From assembly GCA_018060305.1 (NCBI GenBank), contig JAGOWF010000045.1, positions 1 to 13,330 of the forward strand: a stretch of DNA of 13,330 nt, given 5' to 3'. Under the pieces are notes generated by a model. The model worked only from the letters and a program-made list of their open reading frames with translations, did not search any database and was not told the DNA's origin. Made by a program: the position numbers and the translations under genes. Shown piece by piece: positions 8,132 to 13,330 of this stretch. Within the stretch, counting starts at the first letter, position 1, and every line of letters begins with the position of its first letter. Source of the stretch: Pyrinomonadaceae bacterium. Lineage in GTDB: Bacteria > Acidobacteriota > Blastocatellia > Pyrinomonadales > Pyrinomonadaceae.

Positions 8132-8989
8132 ATGCCGTGGAAAACCGCCCGCCGAACCCTCGACCTGTCACGCCCGCTCGTGATGGGCATTCTCAATGTC
8201 ACGCCCGACAGCTTTTCGGACGGCGGCGAATTTGTCGCGCTCGACGACGCACTGCGGCGGGCCGAACAAATGATCGAGGACGGGGTCGATATCATCGACA
8301 TCGGCGGCGAATCGACGAGGCCGGGCAGCGGCCGCGTTGATGCGGACACTGAGCTTAAACGAACATTGCCGGTTGTTAGTGCGATCACAAAACGGTTTGA
8401 GACGCCTGTTTCGATCGACACGACCAAACCGCTCGTCGCCCAGGCTGCTATCGACAATGGCGCCGAGATCGTCAACGATATTTCCGGGCTTCGCTGGGAA
8501 GTTGGCCTGGCCGACGTCGCTGCCCGGGCCAGTGCCGGGCTCATTTTAATGCATTCCCGCGGGTCGTTTGAGACGATGCACTCCGAGCCTCCGGTGGGGA
8601 ACATCTTTGTCGAGGCCAAAAGTGATCTGACCGAGTCGATCTCGGCCGCAAAACAGCAGGGCGTCAGTGAAGAACAGATCGTGCTCGATCCTGGTATCGG
8701 ATTTGGCAAGACATTCGAGCAAAGTTTAGAATTGCTCGCAAATCTTGATAGACTGGTTGACGAATTTGCAGCCTATCCGATGTTGGTCGGCGCCTCGCGA
8801 AAGTCGTTCATCGGCAAGATCTTGGGCGACAGCCGGCCAAGTCAAAGGCTGGGCGGCAGTCTCGCTGCGGCTATGGCGGCCGTAAGGCGAGGCGCCAAAA
8901 TAGTTCGTGTCCACGACGTGAGAGAGACGGTGGCGGCATTGGGAGTATTCACCGCTATCGAGAATGGAGGTAACCACGATGAAAGCTAG
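8132..8989 (+). CDS. folP: Dihydropteroate synthase
   Basis: This enzyme condenses p-aminobenzoate with dihydropterin diphosphate to give dihydropteroate in folate synthesis, and is the sulfonamide target. It is a TIM barrel. From the ATG at 8132 it has 285 residues: MGILNVTPDSFSDGG (18-32) is the first pterin-binding signature, followed by DIGGESTRPGS, VNDISGL, LILMHSRG, DPGIGFGKT (186-194), GASRKSFIG (220-228) with the pterin-binding Lys224, and RVHDVRET. I prefer 8132 because family homology begins at MPWKTARRTLDLSRPLVMG. The longer in-frame ATG at 8108 would add eight residues that are encoded by the palindrome at 8092-8121. Neither start has a strong ribosome-binding site (AGG at 8099-8101; AGGG at 8117-8120). 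The 3' end overlaps the next gene by 11 bases. Confidence 0.97.
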   Translation: MPWKTARRTLDLSRPLVMGILNVTPDSFSDGGEFVALDDALRRAEQMIEDGVDIIDIGGESTRPGSGRVDADTELKRTLPVVSAITKRFETPVSIDTTKPLVAQAAIDNGAEIVNDISGLRWEVGLADVAARASAGLILMHSRGSFETMHSEPPVGNIFVEAKSDLTESISAAKQQGVSEEQIVLDPGIGFGKTFEQSLELLANLDRLVDEFAAYPMLVGASRKSFIGKILGDSRPSQRLGGSLAAAMAAVRRGAKIVRVHDVRETVAALGVFTAIENGGNHDES

Positions 8990-9170
8990 ATCTATATTGA
9001 CCGCAATGTTGCTCGCTATCCTGACGACCGCCGTTTTCGCTGACATCCCGCCGCCGAAGGAAACGCCGCCGATCGATTGGAGCTTTGTCCTGATGGGGGC
9101 CATCGCAGCATTTCTCTTCGGACTGCTGTTCGTTTGGCTCGGGCGAAAGTTGTTTAGGAAAACGCAATGA
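8979..9170 (+). CDS. Small membrane protein, function unknown
   Basis: I do not recognise this 63-residue protein. Residues 1-21 look like a signal peptide (MKAR, hydrophobic core, VFA|D cleavage site). Then comes a short proline-rich linker (DIPPPKETPP), one membrane helix (about 36-54) and a basic C-terminal tail (GRKLFRKTQ). The mature protein would be an exported bitopic membrane peptide. The start at 8979 is chosen because GGAGG at 8966-8970 lies 8 nt upstream; an in-frame ATG at 8964 lacks a site and breaks the signal peptide pattern. The gene overlaps the end of folP by 11 bases and the start of the lptE-like gene by 4 (ATGA), so it is firmly inside the operon. A role near envelope biogenesis is only a guess from position. 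Confidence 0.7.
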   Translation: MKARSILTAMLLAILTTAVFADIPPPKETPPIDWSFVLMGAIAAFLFGLLFVWLGRKLFRKTQ

Positions 9171-9721
9171 GACTTTGCCTCAGATCTGTTTTGATCGCCT
9201 GCTTGCTGTTGGCGGCTTCGGGGTTCACTGATTGCTACAAGCCTGTGACGAGATCGGGGCTGCCGCGACATATTCAGACCATCGCTGTCCCGGCATTCCA
9301 ATTTGAGACTCAAGGTTTGCGCTACCGTGTCGAGTCGCGATTTACCGAGGCCGTGATGCGCGAGATAATCCGGCGCGGCAATGGACTCAAGGTGACAGCC
9401 TCGCGGATCGGCGCCGACGCCGTGCTCGAGGGCACGATCCGCGATTTTAGTTTCTCGGGCGTTTTGCTCGACAGCGAAGGCCGCGCCCGCGTCTATGAGG
9501 TAACGGTCGTGACCGCCGTTACCATCCGCGATATCCGCGAAAATAAGATACTCTACGACAATCAGAATTTTGTCTTTCGCGACTCGTTTGAGTTTACGTC
9601 CGATCCGCGTTCGTTCTATAACGAAGAGGACCCGGCCGTCGAGCGCATGGCCCGCGCATTTGCCGAATCCGCCGTCTCAGCCTTCGTCAACGGCATCGGC
9701 GTAAAGGAAGAAAAGAAATAG
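9167..9721 (+). CDS. lptE: LptE-like outer-membrane LPS assembly protein
   Basis: LptE is the lipoprotein plug of the LptD/LptE complex that places lipopolysaccharide in the outer membrane. This 184-residue protein has an N-terminal hydrophobic export signal followed by CYKPVTRSGLPRHIQTIAVPAFQFET, which matches the family pattern of CGY..P followed by LP..I.TIAVP.F.N.T. It then has alternating strands and a helix (FTEAVMREIIRRGNGLKV) typical of the fold. The expected lipobox is odd: residues before Cys23 are FTD, not the usual L(A/S)(G/A); LIAC at 9-12 is an alternative. AGGA at 9156-9159 lies 7 nt before the ATG, which overlaps the upstream stop. In many bacteria lptE is directly followed by holA; here an insert of about 940 bp separates them, and this conserved context supports the call. 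Confidence 0.8.
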   Translation: MRLCLRSVLIACLLLAASGFTDCYKPVTRSGLPRHIQTIAVPAFQFETQGLRYRVESRFTEAVMREIIRRGNGLKVTASRIGADAVLEGTIRDFSFSGVLLDSEGRARVYEVTVVTAVTIRDIRENKILYDNQNFVFRDSFEFTSDPRSFYNEEDPAVERMARAFAESAVSAFVNGIGVKEEKK

Positions 9722-9726
9722 GAATC

Positions 9727-9752
9727 GCCGCAAAGAGGCACAAAAAGCACAG
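9727..9752 (+). repeat. Left solitary repeat end, CGCAAAG-type
   Basis: This 26-base sequence begins GCCGCAAAGAGGCACAAA and is the same as the left arm of the four units at 10184-10662, with one or two base changes. Here it has no adjacent right arm. It begins 5 bp after the lptE-like stop and ends 11 bp before the GxxExxY start codon. Confidence 0.75.
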
Positions 9753-9763
9753 ATCGATCGCCT

Positions 9764-10177
9764 ATGGAATGGAAGGCTTTGCTTTCAGAAGATCAAGAGA
9801 AGGATCGCATCTTTGCGCTTTGCGATCTGATCCGTGAAACGAGCTTTGCGATCCATAAATTCCTGCGGCACGGACATCTTGAAAAAGTTTACGAGAACGC
9901 ATTGGCCCATCGTCTGCGAAAACTCGGGCTCGCAGTCGAACAGCAAGTGCCGTTGCCGGTTTTTGACGAGGACGGCACATGCATCGGAGATTATTTTGCT
10001 GACCTGTTCATCGAAAACCTGATAGTGATAGAGATCAAAGCGTGCGTCGGCTTGAACGATCAACATGTTGCCCAGCTTCTCGGCTATCTTCGGTCGTCCG
10101 GCATCGAGCATGGATTGCTTGTCAATTTTGGCTCGGGACGACTTCAGATAAAAAAGTACATATTGGCACGTGACTGA
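9764..10177 (+). CDS. GxxExxY family protein
   Basis: This 137-residue protein belongs to the GxxExxY family, small proteins of unknown role with a nuclease-like pattern. The name motif is GHLEKVY (37-43), followed by ENALAHRLRKLG and EQQVPLPVF. Then DYFADLFIENLIVIEIKA (76-93) supplies Asp80, Glu90 and Lys92, arranged like the D...ExK core of PD-(D/E)xK nucleases. The end has HVAQLLGYLRSSGIEHGLLVNFG, a strong family signature. The length is normal and the frame intact, so it is probably functional. No ribosome-binding site precedes the ATG, and repeat sequence fills the upstream space. The gene is bracketed by CGCAAAG-type repeats and separates lptE from holA. Members of this family are often found as mobile single genes; nuclease activity is an inference and has not been shown here. 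Confidence 0.9.
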   Translation: MEWKALLSEDQEKDRIFALCDLIRETSFAIHKFLRHGHLEKVYENALAHRLRKLGLAVEQQVPLPVFDEDGTCIGDYFADLFIENLIVIEIKACVGLNDQHVAQLLGYLRSSGIEHGLLVNFGSGRLQIKKYILARD

Positions 10178-10183
10178 TAATTA

Positions 10184-10662
10184 GCCGCAAAGATGCACAA
10201 AAGACACAAAAGGAATTTTGAAGTATTTTTGGAGGATCAAGAAATTGTAGCGTTAACTCGCTTGTCCCTTGTGCATTTTTTGCCTTTTTGCGGGCATTTG
10301 AATTAGCCGCAAAGAGGCACAAAAGACACAAAAAAGAGATTTGAAGTATTTTTGGAGGATCAAGAAATTGTAGCGTTAACTCGCTTGTCCCTTGTGCATT
10401 TTGTGCTTTTTTGCGGCTGGTTGAATTAGCCGCAAAGATGCACAAAGGACACATAAGAGAGATTTGAAGTATTTTTGGCGGATCAAGAAATTGTAGCGTT
10501 AACTCGCTTGTCCCTTGTGCATTTTGTGCTTTTTTGCGGCTGGTTGAATTAGCCGCAAAGAGGCGCAAAGGACACAAAAAAGAGATTTGAAGTATTTTCG
10601 GAGGATCAAGAAATTGTGTTCGCGAGCTTGTTGCCTTTGTGCTTTCTGTGCCTTTTTGCGGC
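10184..10662. repeat. Tandem array of four ~123-bp units with terminal inverted repeats
   Basis: The 491 bp between the GxxExxY gene and holA hold no gene but four head-to-tail units: 10184-10294, 10306-10417, 10429-10540 and 10552-10662, with 11-bp linkers (TGGTTGAATTA or similar). The period is 122-123 bp. Each unit starts GCCGCAAAGA(G/T)GC and ends with the near complement (TTTTTTGCGGC in units 2 and 3); in unit 2 the 26-base arms match at 22 positions. So each unit can fold into a long hairpin with a loop of about 55 bases. Units 1-3 have almost identical interiors. Unit 4 diverges after 10606, where its right half is a different version. No terminator-like T-run or promoter is obvious. 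Confidence 0.92.
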
Positions 10663-10668
10663 CATTTT

Positions 10669-11709
10669 ATGCCTAGTGTAGAACAACTCCGAGAACAGCT
10701 CCGCCGTGGCGACCTTTCGCGTGTCTATCTGTTGTATGGTCGTGAGGCATATCTTCGCGGGCTTGCCGCCAAGACCATCGTTGACCGCGCGTTTGGCGAG
10801 GGTGACTTTCGGGATTTTAACGACACAACATTCAGCCTGAATACCGAGGGCAACCTCAAAGCGGCACTTACATCGGCTCGCCAATTGCCGATGATGTCGG
10901 CTCGCCGGGTCATTCGCATCACGGACGTTAGGATCTCGCAGACCGGATTTCGCGATACCGTCACCGAACACGACGAGTCGGTGCTGGCCGACTATCTCAA
11001 TTCTCCCGAACCGACGACGATCGTTATCTTCATCGCAGACGAATTTAACAAGGTCCGCAAGATGGGCAAGCTGCTCGACAAACTAACGGCGGCGGTCGAA
11101 TTTGCTCCGCTTGCGGGGCCAGCGTTGGCGGAATGGGCTCGTAAGCACCTCGCCGAAGCCGGAGCATCGATCGATCCGGCATCGATGCAGTTTCTGTTGT
11201 CGCGTGTCGGGGATAACGTCGCGCGTCTCGCCAATGAGATCGCGAAGCTAACCGCTGCGGCCATGCCCTCCGGCCAAATAACCAAAGACTTGATCGACGC
11301 GCTGGTGCCCGATTCGAGTGCGATCGATAACTTCGAATTCGTCAACGAGATCATTGCCGGGCGGCCGAATCGAGGACTGGCTCTCCTCAAAAAGACGCTC
11401 GACGACGGCGCTGAGCCTGTCGCTCTGATCGGAGCGATGGCGTTCAAATACCGCACGCTGCTCACGGTAAAAGATATGATGCAGCGTGGCGCTGACCGGC
11501 GCGAGGTCGCGACCGCAGTCAGGATGCGCTACAGCGATCAGGAAGCGTTTTTCGCAGCCGCTCGGCGCGCCGATACGGGCCGTATCCGCCACGCTATCCA
11601 GAGACTCGCCGAGACGGATCTCGCCATCAAAACATCTATCGGCGGCAGCGGCCCAAAGGGCGCACGTATGCAGATAGAGATGCTCGCCTGCGAACTCGCC
11701 GTCGCCTAG
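10669..11709 (+). CDS. holA: DNA polymerase III subunit delta
   Basis: The delta subunit is part of the clamp loader that opens and loads the beta sliding clamp during replication. The 346-residue protein has the N-terminal pattern of the family, SRVYLLYGREAYLRGLAAKTIVD. ARQLPMMSARRVIRITD and TTIVIFIADEF follow in the degenerate AAA+ domain, then a helical middle with LSRVGDNVARLANEIAKL, a classic delta signature, and a C-terminal collar domain ending IKTSIGGSGPKGARMQIEMLACEL. I chose the ATG at 10669. An in-frame GTG at 10639 lies inside the last repeat arm and would encode unrelated residues. No ribosome-binding site is visible, since repeat sequence runs to 7 bp before the ATG. Neighbourhood with the lptE-like gene fits the conserved lptE-holA pairing. 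Its stop overlaps that of the convergent gene in CTAG. Confidence 0.93.
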   Translation: MPSVEQLREQLRRGDLSRVYLLYGREAYLRGLAAKTIVDRAFGEGDFRDFNDTTFSLNTEGNLKAALTSARQLPMMSARRVIRITDVRISQTGFRDTVTEHDESVLADYLNSPEPTTIVIFIADEFNKVRKMGKLLDKLTAAVEFAPLAGPALAEWARKHLAEAGASIDPASMQFLLSRVGDNVARLANEIAKLTAAAMPSGQITKDLIDALVPDSSAIDNFEFVNEIIAGRPNRGLALLKKTLDDGAEPVALIGAMAFKYRTLLTVKDMMQRGADRREVATAVRMRYSDQEAFFAAARRADTGRIRHAIQRLAETDLAIKTSIGGSGPKGARMQIEMLACELAVA

Positions 11710-12434
11710 ACCGGTGCGAGATTTGACGCCTTATTAAAGTGATTATAGAGATCGTTGTAATCGCCCAGTGCTCGATTCAAGATCAGCGGCAACTGCGCGA
11801 GATCATTCGAATTAACGATCAGATTGAGGTTACGGAGGAATGCATCGTGGGCGTTCATCGTCGTGCCCTCGTCCTCGAGCGAGATCAGGAAGAGGCGTCG
11901 CCGCTCGGATGAATACATTGCATTTGCCTTTTGCTGAATAACCGCCGCGCCGCCCTGATCGGCCGCAAAATCGGGCGAGAACATCAATATCTCCGTCTTG
12001 CCCTCTCGCAGCCGCTCATTCGCCTGTGCCGGCGTCTGCGCGACATAGACCTTGTAGCCGGACTTTGCCAACAGCCGTGCGGTCTCGTCAGCCCTTTCAC
12101 CGAGGCACAGCAGAATGCGTCGCGGCTTTTCGTCACTTTCGTCGTCAGGCGCGGTTGATTTGTCGGTTTGCAGGGCTGAGAGCAGCGAACGCAACGCGGC
12201 GTTCACCTGCTGTTCAGACTCTTTCTGAGCAAAATCCGCGGGGCTGTCGCTCGAGACCTCGGCGGGCTTGTTTGCGGCCAGTTGATCGACCGTCGATGGA
12301 GCCTTGCCGGAGGCGTCCTTTTGCACACGAAGCAGATTTTGGCATCGCGGGCAGCGGACGGAAAAGTTCCCAGTCGGTATCTTGGACTCGTCCAGTTGCA
12401 GTGAAACAGAGCAGTTGTCGCAGCGTATTATCAT
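11706..12434 (-). CDS. Zinc-ribbon protein with receiver-like region
   Basis: This 242-residue protein starts with an MJ0042-type zinc ribbon: CDNC (Cys5, Cys8) and CPRC (Cys28, Cys31), spaced to bind one zinc. A low-complexity, acidic and Ala/Ser-rich linker runs from about 38 to 104. Residues 105-225 alternate strands and helices like a response-regulator receiver (RRILLCLGERADETARLLAKSG, TEILMFSPDF, RRRLFLISLED, NLNLIVNSNDL). The normal phospho-acceptor Asp position is not clear, so it is probably a pseudo-receiver. The start has GGGAGG 5 nt upstream. It lies 12 bp downstream of pilT on the same strand, so the two are likely co-transcribed. A link to type IV pilus control is inferred from context only. 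Its stop codon shares CTAG with the holA stop. Confidence 0.78.
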   Translation of the reverse strand: MIIRCDNCSVSLQLDESKIPTGNFSVRCPRCQNLLRVQKDASGKAPSTVDQLAANKPAEVSSDSPADFAQKESEQQVNAALRSLLSALQTDKSTAPDDESDEKPRRILLCLGERADETARLLAKSGYKVYVAQTPAQANERLREGKTEILMFSPDFAADQGGAAVIQQKANAMYSSERRRLFLISLEDEGTTMNAHDAFLRNLNLIVNSNDLAQLPLILNRALGDYNDLYNHFNKASNLAPV

Positions 12435-12446
12435 AGTTTCCTCCCG

Positions 12447-13330
12447 TTACTCCATCATGCCCAGTACCGAATCCGGGTCAGGCGGAGGCGGAGGCGGAAC
12501 GGCGGACACGGGCAGCGGCTTCGCCGAGCCGGATTTTATGTAATCCTCGGTCGATGCCAGTCCCTTGAGCTGGAGCAGCAGGTTGTTCTGGTTCGTTGCG
12601 AACGACAACCCATCGTCCATCGTTATCAGGCCTTTTTCAATATAATCGCGAATGACGGCATCAAAATCCTGCATCCCGTCGATCTCGCCGTCACGGATGG
12701 CGTCAAGCAGAGTCTTGCCTTCCTGCTCGCCCTTCTCGATATACTCGCGCGTTCGCGGGTTTGATCTCAGGATCTCGACCGCTGCGATGCGTCCTCGCCC
12801 ATCAGCCGTTGGGATGAGACGCTGCGACACGATATAGCGAAATGTCTGTGCAAGACGCGTGCGGATGATCCGCTCCTCATTCTTTGGATAAAGGCCGATG
12901 ATGCGGTCGATCGTCTTTGACGCGTCGATCGTGTGCAGGGTCGAGAGCACAAGGTGGCCCGTCTCGGCCGCCTCGAGTGCGATCTCCGCCGTCTCTAGGT
13001 CGCGCATCTCGCCGACCAAGATGACCTTTGGCGCCTGTCGGAGCGCGGCACGCAGGGCAGATGCAAAATCCTTTGTGTCGGCGCCGACCTCGCGTTGGTT
13101 TATCGTTGATTTCTTGTGCGAGTGCAGGAACTCTATCGGGTCCTCGATCGTCACGATGTGATACGCCTTTGTTTCGTTGATCTTGTCGATGATGGCGGCC
13201 AGCGTCGAGCTTTTACCCGAGCCGGTCGGCCCGGTAAGCAGCACGACGCCGTTGCGAATGTCGGCGATATCCGCAAGCTGCATCGGCAGCTTGAGCGCTT
13301 CAAAACTCGGTATCGAGTGTGGGATCACGC
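12447..13330 (-). CDS. pilT: Type IV pilus retraction ATPase PilT, N-terminus beyond window
   Basis: PilT is the hexameric ATPase that powers pilus disassembly and twitching motility at the inner membrane. The visible 293 residues cover the C-terminal RecA-like domain: VIPHSIPSFEALKLP, Walker A GPTGSGKS, the Asp box with IEDPIEFLH, Walker B KVILVGEMRD, and the His box GHLVLSTLHT. GMQDFDAVI is a typical PilT-family segment near the C-terminus. The first codon inside the window is GTG (Val) in the conserved RVIP region and is not a start; the N-terminal PAS-like domain lies to the right, outside the window. The last 25 residues are unusual, with a run of six prolines then DPDSVLGMME. It leads an operon with the zinc-ribbon protein downstream. 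Paralogues such as PilU or PilB are less likely, given this domain set. Confidence 0.93.
   Translation of the reverse strand, partial: VIPHSIPSFEALKLPMQLADIADIRNGVVLLTGPTGSGKSSTLAAIIDKINETKAYHIVTIEDPIEFLHSHKKSTINQREVGADTKDFASALRAALRQAPKVILVGEMRDLETAEIALEAAETGHLVLSTLHTIDASKTIDRIIGLYPKNEERIIRTRLAQTFRYIVSQRLIPTADGRGRIAAVEILRSNPRTREYIEKGEQEGKTLLDAIRDGEIDGMQDFDAVIRDYIEKGLITMDDGLSFATNQNNLLLQLKGLASTEDYIKSGSAKPLPVSAVPPPPPPDPDSVLGMME

Larger units (their letters stand above)
9727..10662. mobile_element. Candidate insert with matching inverted ends (GxxExxY gene plus repeat array)
   Basis: The 936-bp segment between the lptE-like gene and holA starts and ends with inverted copies of the same sequence. 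Bases 9727-9752 and the complement of 10637-10662 agree at 23 of 26 positions, both beginning GCCGCAAA. Inside are one GxxExxY gene and four tandem units that carry the same kind of ends. The lptE and holA genes are adjacent in many bacteria, so this reads as an insertion. No transposase is present and I see no target-site duplication, so how it moved is unknown. Stepwise build-up of short repeats around a resident gene is the alternative. Confidence 0.45.

Noticed and set aside
8964..8978. Earlier ATG for the small membrane protein
   Set aside because: The GGAGG at 8966-8970 would lie inside that start region, while it is correctly spaced for the ATG at 8979, which also gives a clean signal peptide.
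10122..10577. Minus-strand open frame of 151 codons with a repeated 41-residue pattern
   Set aside because: It is the translation of the ~123-bp repeats (three times 41 codons) and enters the GxxExxY gene in antisense. No ribosome-binding site or recognisable domain was seen.
10184..10662. CRISPR array
   Set aside because: The repeat unit is about 123 bp with near-identical interiors and short constant linkers. There are no unique spacers and no cas genes.
10639..10668. GTG start for holA at 10639
   Set aside because: The extra ten residues are encoded by the repeat arm, and family similarity starts after the ATG at 10669.
13326..13328. GTG as the pilT start codon
   Set aside because: It encodes the Val of the conserved RVIP segment in the middle of PilT; the reading frame continues beyond the window.

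Overview
This window looks like a chromosomal segment from a Gram-negative bacterium of moderately high GC, most probably an acidobacterium of the Blastocatellia/Pyrinomonadaceae type. That placement is an inference from three things: a Tat-exported DUF1501 protein, an LptE-like outer-membrane protein, and abundant small palindromic and CGCAAAG-type intergenic repeats. No rRNA, tRNA or taxonomic marker RNA is visible to prove it.

Layout, left to right. (1) 1-1427: two REP-like palindromes sharing the core GCTAAAGC, then a DUF1501 gene. (2) 1438-1932, minus strand: a ribbon-helix-helix antitoxin and RelE/ParE toxin pair with a recognisable sigma70-type promoter so close to the start codon that the mRNA is probably leaderless. 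(3) 1977-4646: divergent argG (minus) and argH (plus), the last two steps of arginine synthesis, sharing an 87-bp intergenic region that holds a heptanucleotide tandem repeat and a palindrome over the likely -10 region. (4) 4647-6031: a hotdog-fold thioesterase and tilS, abutting or overlapping argH and so probably co-transcribed. (5) 6152-9721: ftsH, folP, a 63-residue membrane protein and an lptE-like gene, tightly spaced. (6) 9722-10668: an insert-like segment with a GxxExxY-family gene and four tandem ~123-bp units, each with imperfect terminal inverted repeats. (7) 10669-11709: holA (DNA polymerase III delta). (8) 11706-13330, minus strand: a zinc-ribbon protein with a receiver-like region, preceded in the same operon by pilT (type IV pilus retraction ATPase), which runs off the right edge.

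The core genes are ordinary housekeeping genes in familiar neighbourhoods (tilS-ftsH-folP; lptE-holA). The most unusual part is region 6: a GxxExxY gene plus a hairpin-repeat array lies between lptE and holA, which are adjacent in many bacteria. The outermost repeat ends of the segment (9727-9752 and 10637-10662) match each other as inverted repeats at 23 of 26 positions, so the whole ~936 bp may be one mobile or cassette-like unit. Smaller points of interest are a 30-bp palindrome at the folP start, hairpins just before the ftsH ribosome-binding site, a non-canonical lipobox in the LptE-like protein, and the zinc-ribbon/receiver-like partner of PilT.
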